Shown: positions 57,194 through 64,000 of the stretch, piece after piece
Numbering within the stretch: the first letter of the stretch is position 1
Layout: each line of letters begins with the position of its first letter
Origin: Pseudophaeobacter arcticus DSM 23566
GTDB taxonomy: Bacteria > Pseudomonadota > Alphaproteobacteria > Rhodobacterales > Rhodobacteraceae
Length of the DNA: 64,000 nucleotides
Reading direction: 5' to 3'
NCBI RefSeq assembly: GCF_000473205.1
Contig: NZ_AXBF01000006.1
Span: 1-64,000, forward strand
The notes under the pieces: generated by a model
Databases searched by the model: none
The model's input: the letters and a program-made list of their open reading frames with translations, nothing else
What the model was told of the DNA's origin: nothing
Made by a program: the position numbers and the translations under genes

Positions 57194-60100
57194 ATGGCAC
57201 TCAGCATCTCACGAGCGAGCATCGAGCGTCCTGTGGCGGTCTGGCTCACCATCATCTTTTGTCTCCTCGGCGGCTATTGGGGGCTGAACACGGTCGGTCG
57301 CCTTGAAGACCCGAGCTTCACGCTCAAAACGGCGCTCATCTTCGTACCGTATCCCGGCGCCACGGCTCTGGAGGTTGAAGAGGAGGTCGCCGACGTCGTC
57401 GAAAATGCGCTGCAGCAAATGAAGCAGCTCGACCGGGTGGAATCGAAGTCGATGCCGGGCATGGCGCAGATCACCGTCGAGATCGAGATGACCTATGGCC
57501 CGGACGAGATCCCGCAGGTTTGGGACGAAATGCGCCGCCGCATCAGCGACGTGGAGGGGGACCTTCCCGCAGGGGCGCTACCGCCCATCATCAATGACGA
57601 TTTCGGCGACGTCTATGGCATGTTCTATGCGGTAACGACCGAAGGTCTGAGCCCATCGGAGCAGAGGGATTTGGCCACGACGCTCCGGCTCGGACTGGTC
57701 ACTGTCGATGGCGTCGCCAAGGTCGAGGTTCAGGGCCTCTCCGAAGAGGTAATTACCATCTCGATCCCGTCTGCACGCCTCGAGATGCTGGGCCTTCCGC
57801 CGACCCAGATCCTGGGCATTCTCGCAGACGAAAACCAGGTGTTCACCAACGGCGAGATCACCGAGGGCCCTGCCCGGATCGGCCTATCGGTTCCGCCGGG
57901 CTATATTAGCCCCGAAGGGATAGAGGAGCTGCGGCTGGGCACGGCCGGAAATGTCGGCCAGATCGCTGTCAGCGACATCGCCAGCGTGACCCGCGAGGCG
58001 GCCGAACAGCCTAGCCAGATCATCCGGCAGAACGGCACGGCGGCATTTACCTTTGGCGTTTCCGCGTTGACGGACCAAAACGTGGTCGAAGTCGGTCAGG
58101 CGGTTTCAGCACGGCTTCAACGGCTCAAGTTGGGGCTTCCTGAAGGTGTCGAGATCATTCCGATCTACGAGCAGCATGTCGTGGTGGACGAATCCGTTTC
58201 AAGCTTTCTCGTCAGCCTCGGACAGTCGGTCGCGATCGTGGTCGGTGCGCTGATGCTGACCATGGGTTGGCGCGCAGGCCTCGTGGTGGGCGCGACCCTC
58301 GGGCTCACCGTTTTCTCTACACTGTTCTTCATGTCAGTGTTCGGGATACAGATGGAGCGGATCAGCCTGGGCGCCCTGATCATCGCGATGGGGATGCTGG
58401 TCGACAACGCCATCGTCATCACAGAAGGGATGGTGATCGGCATGGCGCGAGGAAAAAGCGCAGAAGACGCTGCTGCCGAGACCGAAAGCGCCACGTCAAT
58501 CCCCTTGCTGGGGGCGACCGTTATCGGGATCATGGCGTTTTCCGGTATCGGGCTGTCGCCTGACGCCACGGGCGAGTTTCTGTTTTCGCTTTTCGCGGTG
58601 ATCGCCATCTCGCTGCTAACAAGCTGGGTCCTGGCAGTCACGGTGACGCCGTATCTCGGCAAGCTGCTGCTCAAGACCCCCAAAAACATTTCGGATAATC
58701 CCTACAAGGGCGTGTTCTACGCGACATATCGCGGGATTTTGTGGATGGCGCTGCGCGTCCGCATCCCGGTTGTTCTGACGATCATTGGCATCACCGTTTG
58801 GTCCGTTATGGCTTTCGGACAGGTCAAGCAGGCCTTCTTCCCCGCCTCGAACACGCCGATTTTCTACGTTGAGTTCCAGATGCCGCAGGGAACCGATATC
58901 AACACGACCGACGAAGAGATGCAGCGGCTCGAGCGGATTCTCATGGATGAGGATGCCGTAACCGGGGTAACGGCCCTCGTCGGGCGCGGGGCAAGCCGAT
59001 TCATGCTGACATACAACCCCGAGCAGGCGGATGCCAGCTATGGCCAACTCATCGTCCGGGTTGCGGACGCCGCGACGATCGCGACGATCGCGAGCAGACT
59101 TAACCAGGACTTGCCCGCCGAATTCCCCCACGCTCTGATCCGTGTCGAAGAGATCGTGTTCGGACCGCCCTCCGGTGCCGATGTTGCAGTTCGTTTTTCG
59201 GGACCCGATCCGGTCATCCTGCGCCAGCTCGCGGATGATGCGATGAGGATTTACGAGGAGGCAGGAACCATCACCAATCCGCGCACCAATTGGCGGCAGC
59301 GTGAGATCCTCGTCGAACCCATCGTCGATGAGGCACGAATGCGGCTGGCTGGCGCAACGCGTGGAGCGATCGCGGATACCATCCGCTATGGAACGTCCGG
59401 ACTGCGCGTTGGCGACCTACGCGAGGACGACGTGTTGATTCCAATCCATCTCCGGCTTCCCGAGAGCGAACGCGACGGAGTTGACCGCCTTCGTGACCTA
59501 TCGGTGTGGTCCGATGGGGCAGGGTCCTATGTACCCATGGCCAACCTTGTCGAAAGGTTCGACCCCCGTCTTGTCGAGGCACTCATTCACCGGCGCGACC
59601 GGGAGCGGACGATCACCGCTCTCGGCGGTGCCCGCAGCGATCTCACCGCGGATGAGGCCTTCCGAAGCGTCCGCACCGAGATCGAATCCATCCCGCTTCC
59701 CGACGGTTATGCAATGGAATGGGGTGGCGAATTCGAAAGTGCGCAGATGGCTCAGGAGTCGCTTGGCAAGCAGCTTCCCCTAGGCTTCCTGGTCATGTTG
59801 ACGATTTCGATTTTGATGTTCAACAAAGTCCGCCAACCGCTGATCCTGTGGCTCGTGGTGCCAATGTCCGTGACGGGCATGGTCCTGGGGTTGCTGTTCA
59901 CCGGTCTGCCCTTCACATTTACGGCCCTGCTCGGCTTCCTGTCGCTTTCGGGAATGTTGATGAAGAACGCAATCGTTCTCATCGAAGAGATCGACTTTCT
60001 ACGTGCACAGGGTGTGCCCGATTACAAGGCGGTGATCGACGGCTCAGTCAGCCGTCTTCGCCCTGTGGTGCTCGCCGCCGGCACGACGATCTTTGGCATG

Positions 60101-60274
60101 ATTCCGCTTCTGCCCGATGCGTTTTTTGCCTCGATGGCGGTGACGATCATGGGCGGCCTCGCCTTTGCTTCGGTCCTGACGCTCGTCGCGGTTCCGGTGC
60201 TCTATGCGCTTCTGTTCCGGATACGGCCACCGAAACGGGACGCACAGTCGGACGGCCTAGCGGCGACCGCCTGA
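57194..60274 (+). CDS. RND-family multidrug efflux permease, 1026 aa
   Basis: This is an AcrB/HAE1-type permease with the two-fold repeated layout: twelve transmembrane segments and two large periplasmic loops (after TM1 and TM7). The N-terminal part reads SISRASIERPVAVWLTIIFCLLGG. The TM4 proton-relay region contains GMLVDNAIVITEG, and the second half has GFLSLSGMLMKNAIVLIEEID with the conserved TM10 lysine. The length is standard. It follows the adaptor after 33 bp. The substrates are unknown; the HAE1-like class usually exports hydrophobic drugs or biocides. Confidence 0.93.
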   Translation: MALSISRASIERPVAVWLTIIFCLLGGYWGLNTVGRLEDPSFTLKTALIFVPYPGATALEVEEEVADVVENALQQMKQLDRVESKSMPGMAQITVEIEMTYGPDEIPQVWDEMRRRISDVEGDLPAGALPPIINDDFGDVYGMFYAVTTEGLSPSEQRDLATTLRLGLVTVDGVAKVEVQGLSEEVITISIPSARLEMLGLPPTQILGILADENQVFTNGEITEGPARIGLSVPPGYISPEGIEELRLGTAGNVGQIAVSDIASVTREAAEQPSQIIRQNGTAAFTFGVSALTDQNVVEVGQAVSARLQRLKLGLPEGVEIIPIYEQHVVVDESVSSFLVSLGQSVAIVVGALMLTMGWRAGLVVGATLGLTVFSTLFFMSVFGIQMERISLGALIIAMGMLVDNAIVITEGMVIGMARGKSAEDAAAETESATSIPLLGATVIGIMAFSGIGLSPDATGEFLFSLFAVIAISLLTSWVLAVTVTPYLGKLLLKTPKNISDNPYKGVFYATYRGILWMALRVRIPVVLTIIGITVWSVMAFGQVKQAFFPASNTPIFYVEFQMPQGTDINTTDEEMQRLERILMDEDAVTGVTALVGRGASRFMLTYNPEQADASYGQLIVRVADAATIATIASRLNQDLPAEFPHALIRVEEIVFGPPSGADVAVRFSGPDPVILRQLADDAMRIYEEAGTITNPRTNWRQREILVEPIVDEARMRLAGATRGAIADTIRYGTSGLRVGDLREDDVLIPIHLRLPESERDGVDRLRDLSVWSDGAGSYVPMANLVERFDPRLVEALIHRRDRERTITALGGARSDLTADEAFRSVRTEIESIPLPDGYAMEWGGEFESAQMAQESLGKQLPLGFLVMLTISILMFNKVRQPLILWLVVPMSVTGMVLGLLFTGLPFTFTALLGFLSLSGMLMKNAIVLIEEIDFLRAQGVPDYKAVIDGSVSRLRPVVLAAGTTIFGMIPLLPDAFFASMAVTIMGGLAFASVLTLVAVPVLYALLFRIRPPKRDAQSDGLAATA

Positions 60275-60650
60275 CGCAACGATCCTCCCCAAAAATAGGA
60301 TTTCGAGCCAATTTGAGGATAGCGGGATGGCCCAGAAAAAACAAAACCGGAGAGAATCGTCGCGAAGCTCCGGGAGTCCGACGATCCCAGGGCGGCTCGT
60401 GCGGAGTTTCGAAGTAGAGTCCATGGTCCAAACGGCGCAATTCAATAGCGCTCGTTGGATAACTGAAGCGTTTCGACTTTAGATTGATACATGGCTTATC
60501 GTTTCTCGCACTCAACCGAAGGGAGCAGAAAGAGACCAAATTATTCAATCTTAGATCGAAGCGCTGTAGCGTACTATTTTGCACTCTGCGGCATCAGACC
60601 CCCATTTCGCAATCTCAAGTCTTGAGGTTTGCCGTCCACGAGGCTACTAT
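60275..60650. other. No confident gene (376 bp)
   Basis: The stretch lies between the RND permease and the CoA-transferase operon. A 51-codon frame beginning MAQKKQNRRESSRSSGSP (60327) is open but has no family match; it is too short and atypical to annotate. No clear terminator was seen for the pump operon. Confidence 0.45.
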
Positions 60651-60666
60651 TCTAACAAATGTTAGA
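60651..60666. promoter_or_regulatory. TetR-type operator 1 of the CoA-catabolic cluster
   Basis: TCTAACA-AA-TGTTAGA is a perfect inverted repeat located 19 bp upstream of the CoA-transferase start. Together with the site at 63109-63124 it defines the motif TCTAAC-N4-GTTAGA. Confidence 0.7.
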
Positions 60667-60685
60667 TTACTGGCGGCGAGAACGA

Positions 60686-61897
60686 ATGCCTGGACCCCTT
60701 GATCACCTGAAAATCATCGAACTTGGCCACGTAATTGCCGGACCTTTTTCGGCAGCCTTGCTCTCGGATTTCGGTGCAGATGTCATCAAGATCGAGGCAC
60801 CCAACCGAACGGATATGATGCGCGACCTCGGGCCCAAGGCAGAGGATGGAGCGGGCGTTTGGTGGAAGACGCTGGGCCGCAACAAGAAGATTCTGAGCCT
60901 AGACTGGAAGTCCGGCGAAGGCCGGGACATCCTGCGCAAATTGGTTGAAGGTGCCGATGTTCTTATCGAAAATTTCCGGCCGGGCGTGCTTGAACGTGCT
61001 GGTATCGGGCCGGAAACCCTTCATGAGTGGAACCCAGATCTGATTGTTCTGCGCGTTTCGGGTTACGGACAGGAAGGTCCGATGCGGGACGTACCTGCGT
61101 TTGGTCGTGCGGCAGAAGCCATGAGTGGTTTAGCACATCTGACCGGTTTCCCTGACGGGCCGCCGATGCACCCCGGATTTCCGGCGGCCGACAGCACGAC
61201 AGGCCTGATGGGCGCATTGGGAATCATGATTGCGCTGTTTGCCCGCGAAAAGGGGATAGTACGGGGTCAGGTTGTCGATCTTGCGGTGTTCGAAGCGCTG
61301 CTTCGATTGATGGACTATCCTGTTCCCGCAATGACAGGTGCGAACCATTCACCGCGGCGCAACGGGCTGCGCCAGCCGATGGACTTTGCGCCGGGGGGCA
61401 TGTTCCGCACGTCCGATGGGGTTTGGCTGACCGTCTCGGCAGGTAGCGCGGAAACTGCGCAACGCCTGATGCGCGCGGTCGGAGGGGACTCTTTGGCCGA
61501 TGACCCGCGGTTCGAGACACTCGGCGAGATGTCGCAGCACATGGCGGTGGTCTTTGACGCGATCAATGATTTCGTCACGCAGCACACCGCTGAAGAAGTT
61601 GCGGCTGTATTCGCACGACATGATGCGGTTGCCTCTCGGGTGTTGAGCGTCGAGGAGATCACGACCAATGAGCAGATACGCCATCGCGGGGACATCGTAT
61701 CGGTCGAGGGCGAGCAGACCCAGGTCATCGGTCCGATCCCGCATCTAAGCGCGACGCCCGGTGAACTTCGCTGGCTGGGACGACCGCCCGGCGCAGACAG
61801 CCGAAGTATTCTAAGCGATCTTGGTTTTGACGATGAGCAAATCTCTGCCCTTTGTGAGGCAGGACTCGTGAGACTGGAAGGCAAGGGGACGCCATGA
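60686..61897 (+). CDS. CaiB/BaiF class III CoA-transferase, 403 aa
   Basis: Class III CoA-transferases move CoA between carboxylic acids. Family motifs are PLDHLKIIELGHVIAGPFSAALLSDFGADVIKIEAP, ENFRPGVLERAGIG, and the catalytic aspartate in FPAADSTTGLMGALG, which is Asp169 from this start, exactly the expected position. The C-terminal part is ELRWLGRPPGADSRSILSDLGF. The start MPGPLDHL was preferred over an ATG at 60659 that lies inside the operator. The gene overlaps the acyl-CoA dehydrogenase by ATGA. Confidence 0.92.
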   Translation: MPGPLDHLKIIELGHVIAGPFSAALLSDFGADVIKIEAPNRTDMMRDLGPKAEDGAGVWWKTLGRNKKILSLDWKSGEGRDILRKLVEGADVLIENFRPGVLERAGIGPETLHEWNPDLIVLRVSGYGQEGPMRDVPAFGRAAEAMSGLAHLTGFPDGPPMHPGFPAADSTTGLMGALGIMIALFAREKGIVRGQVVDLAVFEALLRLMDYPVPAMTGANHSPRRNGLRQPMDFAPGGMFRTSDGVWLTVSAGSAETAQRLMRAVGGDSLADDPRFETLGEMSQHMAVVFDAINDFVTQHTAEEVAAVFARHDAVASRVLSVEEITTNEQIRHRGDIVSVEGEQTQVIGPIPHLSATPGELRWLGRPPGADSRSILSDLGFDDEQISALCEAGLVRLEGKGTP

Positions 61898-63060
61898 CAT
61901 TTAGAATGACCACCGACCAACAGGAAATCCGCGACCAGATTCTGCGGATTTGTGCACAATTCGACGATGACTACTGGCTGGACCGGGATCGCAACGGTGG
62001 TTTTCCCCATGATTTGCACAGGGCAATGGCCGATGGCGGCTGGCTTGGCATCGCCATGCCTGAAGCGGTCGGCGGCGCCGGCCTGGGGATCACTGAAGCG
62101 ACGATCATGATGCAGGCGATTGCTGAGTCAGGGGCTGGCGCGAGCGGGGCCTCGGCCATCCACATGAACATTTTCGGGCTCAACCCGGTGGTGAAGTTCG
62201 GGACCGATGAACAGCGCGCGCGCATGCTGAGCCCCCTGATCGCAGGTGATGAAAAGGCTTGTTTCGGCGTCACCGAACCGACGACGGGGCTGGATACCAC
62301 AAAGCTGAAGACCATGGCGGTGCGACAGGGAGACAGGTATGTCGTGCATGGTCAGAAGGTCTGGATTTCGACCGCGCAGGTTGCCCACAAGATGCTGCTT
62401 CTGGCCAGAACAACGCGGCTTGAGGATGTGACTAACCCGACCGAAGGGCTGAGCCTGTTCTATACCGATCTCAACCGTAATTTCGTTGATGTGCGAGAGA
62501 TCGAAAAGATGGGGCGCAAGGCTGTCGATTCGAACGAGGTCTTCATCGACGGGTTGCCGATACCTGCCGAAGACCTGATCGGAGAAGAGGGCAAAGGGTT
62601 TCGGCAAATTCTGCATGGGCTGAATCCAGAACGCATCCTTGTGGCGGGCGAATGCATCGGCATCGCACGCAACGCTCTGACCCGCGCGGCGCAATATGCC
62701 AATGAACGAGTGGTTTTCGACCGGCCCATCGGTCAGAATCAGGGCGTTCAGCATCCGCTCGCTCAGGCTTGGGCGCGGGTGGAATCGGCCAATCTCATGG
62801 TGATGCACGCCGCCGCCCTTTACGATTCGGGGGAGCCCTGCGGCATCGAGGCGAACGCAGCCAAGCTATTGGCCGCCGACGCCGCGGTTGAGGCGACCGA
62901 GGCCGCACAGATCACCTTTGGCGGATTCGGTTACGCAAAGGAATATCACGTGGAGCGTCTGGTCAGAGAAGCGCTCTTGTTCCGCATTGTACCTGTGACG
63001 CCGCAGATGTTGTTATCATTCATTGCTGAAAAAGCGCTAGGACTTCCAAAGTCTTACTGA
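61894..63060 (+). CDS. Acyl-CoA dehydrogenase family protein, 388 aa
   Basis: The FAD-containing enzyme has the family order: an N-terminal helical domain; a beta domain with ACFGVTEPTTGLDTTKLKT and VHGQKVWISTAQVAHKMLLLAR; and a C-terminal helical domain with AQITFGGFGYAKEYHVERLVREALL. The usual catalytic glutamate in I-Y-E-G-T near the C-terminus is replaced by IVPVTPQML. A glutamate in GLNPERILVAGE lies where isovaleryl- and long-chain-type dehydrogenases keep theirs and may serve as the base. It is co-translated with the CoA-transferase. Confidence 0.9.
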   Translation: MTFRMTTDQQEIRDQILRICAQFDDDYWLDRDRNGGFPHDLHRAMADGGWLGIAMPEAVGGAGLGITEATIMMQAIAESGAGASGASAIHMNIFGLNPVVKFGTDEQRARMLSPLIAGDEKACFGVTEPTTGLDTTKLKTMAVRQGDRYVVHGQKVWISTAQVAHKMLLLARTTRLEDVTNPTEGLSLFYTDLNRNFVDVREIEKMGRKAVDSNEVFIDGLPIPAEDLIGEEGKGFRQILHGLNPERILVAGECIGIARNALTRAAQYANERVVFDRPIGQNQGVQHPLAQAWARVESANLMVMHAAALYDSGEPCGIEANAAKLLAADAAVEATEAAQITFGGFGYAKEYHVERLVREALLFRIVPVTPQMLLSFIAEKALGLPKSY

Positions 63061-63108
63061 CCGCGAGACACGGATTGGGATAGCGCGTATTCCCTACTTG
63101 ATTATTTT

Positions 63109-63124
63109 TCTAACGTCCGTTAGA
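63109..63124. promoter_or_regulatory. TetR-type operator 2 of the CoA-catabolic cluster
   Basis: TCTAACG-TC-CGTTAGA is a perfect inverted repeat 44 bp upstream of the SDR start. It shares the TCTAAC-N4-GTTAGA motif with 60651-60666. Confidence 0.72.
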
Positions 63125-63168
63125 TTATCAGACAAAGCCCCGCAATAGGGGAAAAGGGAGGAGGCGTC

Positions 63169-64000
63169 ATGAGTGAGACGCAGTTCGGGTCTTCGCGAGA
63201 AGACCTGTCAAAACGCACAACCGTTTACGCACATGATTTGTTCGCGGGCAAAACCGTCGTTGTAACCGGCGCAGGCGGAGGTTTGGGGCTGGCGATTGCG
63301 GCTCTGTTCGCCAGGCTGGGCGCCAATCTGGCGATCAATGGACGCAACGAGGAAAAGCTGGCCTCGGCCAAAGAGTACCTCGAGAGTTTTGGGGGCAGAG
63401 TTTTCGCCGTGCCCATGACCATCCGTGACCCTGAACAGGTCGAGGATTTTGTCGCTAAGACGAATCAGGAATTCGGCTCCATAGACGTTCTGGTGAACAA
63501 TGCGGGGGGGCAGTTTCCACAGGCTGCGCTGGATTTTTCCCCGAAAGGCTGGACCGCCGTCATTGACACCAACCTCAACGGAACCTGGTGGATGATGCAA
63601 TCCACGACGCGCCACTGGGTTGAGAACAAGCAACCGGGTTCCATCGTAAATATCGTGGCGGATATCTGGCGCGGGATGCCTGGCATCGCTCATACCTGTG
63701 CAGCTCGGGCGGGGGTGATTTACCTGTCCAAATCGGTGGCGGTGGAGTGGGCGCCGCATGATATCCGCGTGAACTGCGTGGCGCCGGGTTGCTGCGAAAG
63801 CAACGGTTTCGGGAACTACCCTCCAGAGGGTGCCGCAACTTTCCAGGATTCCAATCCGATGCGGCACGCCGGGGACGAATGGGATGTCGCTGAAGGTGTT
63901 GTCTATATGGCGGCCAACTCAGGAAAGTTTGTTACCGGTGAAGTTCTGAACATCGACGGTGGGCAGCAATTGTGGGGGGACCCATGGCCAACGGGTCGAC
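63169..64000 (+). CDS. SDR-family enoyl-CoA-reductase-like protein, 3' end outside window
   Basis: The gene runs off the window after 277 codons. The NADP-binding motif is VVVTGAGGGLGLAIAALFARLG, with VLVNNAGG later. The classical catalytic Ser-Tyr-Lys is not present: the Y-x-x-x-K region reads HTCAARAGVIYLSKSVAVEW, which resembles the H-S-G-A-A-R-A-G-V segment of peroxisomal trans-2-enoyl-CoA reductase (PECR), and NCVAPG follows. It is therefore more likely an enoyl- or dienoyl-CoA reductase than an alcohol dehydrogenase. A strong GGGAGGAGG site precedes the ATG, and the shared operator links it to the upstream CoA operon. Confidence 0.87.
   Translation, partial: MSETQFGSSREDLSKRTTVYAHDLFAGKTVVVTGAGGGLGLAIAALFARLGANLAINGRNEEKLASAKEYLESFGGRVFAVPMTIRDPEQVEDFVAKTNQEFGSIDVLVNNAGGQFPQAALDFSPKGWTAVIDTNLNGTWWMMQSTTRHWVENKQPGSIVNIVADIWRGMPGIAHTCAARAGVIYLSKSVAVEWAPHDIRVNCVAPGCCESNGFGNYPPEGAATFQDSNPMRHAGDEWDVAEGVVYMAANSGKFVTGEVLNIDGGQQLWGDPWPTGR

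Noticed and set aside
60327..60482. A 51-codon frame between the RND permease and the CoA-transferase
   Set aside because: Too short, no family, no ribosome site; possibly the remnant of something larger but not supportable.
1..64000. tRNA, rRNA and CRISPR loci
   Set aside because: No tRNA-like cloverleaf, rRNA sequence or regularly spaced repeat array was noticed on reading the window; a dedicated tRNA search was not possible.

Overview
The window is GC-rich alphaproteobacterial DNA that looks like a plasmid (or plasmid-derived chromid) of a Rhodobacterales/Rhodobacteraceae-type host. The evidence is a complete repABC replication and partition operon with its antisense RNA gene and two parS palindromes, a relaxase/coupling-protein mobilization block with a VirD2/RP4-type nick sequence, several plasmid-restricted families (DUF736, DUF2493, DUF3768, DUF6878, DUF6915, DUF1612, DUF1403, pRiA4b ORF-3), three toxin-antitoxin modules and several insertion sequences. 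No rRNA, tRNA or CRISPR array was seen. No type IV secretion (trb/virB) cluster is present, so within this window the element is mobilizable but not visibly self-transmissible.

Layout. 1-4.8 kb: small stress and detoxification genes (VOC, GNAT and GST in one operon; DUF4142 plus a cupredoxin; an AraC regulator; a small membrane protein; an AhpD-like peroxidase). 5.4-10.4 kb: traG, relaxase, a MobC-like DNA-binding protein, and the presumed oriT immediately upstream. 11.0-14.9 kb: first DUF736 copy, a pRiA4b ORF-3 protein and an AbiEi/AbiEii phage-defence pair. 14.95-17.45 kb: an IS21-family element. 17.6-23.9 kb: redox/xenobiotic cargo with its own AraC, ECF sigma and CGNR regulators. 24.05-24.27 kb: a 218-bp MITE-like element. 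24.4-27.2 kb: ScpB, DUF1403 and a tyrosine recombinase. 27.2-31.6 kb: ParDE and repABC. 31.7-32.3 kb: second DUF736 copy in direct repeat with the first. 32.6-34.8 kb: MFS/LysR pair. 34.87-36.21 kb: an IS110/IS1111-type element with a candidate bridge-RNA region. 36.3-49.8 kb: a conserved plasmid module containing a methyltransferase-helicase fusion, a Toprim protein, ParDE, small DUF proteins, a large ParB-like protein and a DUF1612 regulator. 50.2-50.6 kb: a decayed IS3-family transposase. 50.7-60.3 kb: a second detoxification region (GST, quinone-reductase-like SDR, dioxygenase, DoxX, HxlR) and a TetR-controlled RND efflux pump. 60.65-64.0 kb: a CoA-thioester catabolic cluster (class III CoA-transferase, acyl-CoA dehydrogenase, enoyl-CoA-reductase-like SDR) carrying two copies of one TetR-type operator.

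How it fits together: the repABC, ParDE and recombinase segment is one replication/maintenance unit, and the mobilization block and the 36-50 kb module are transfer/establishment units. The cargo is mostly electrophile, quinone and drug tolerance plus an acyl-CoA pathway. The two DUF736 copies form a 575-bp direct repeat bracketing the segment that carries repABC, which suggests that the replicon is a cointegrate. The least understood part is the 36-50 kb module, whose 1465-residue protein has intact adenine-methyltransferase and SF2-helicase motifs.
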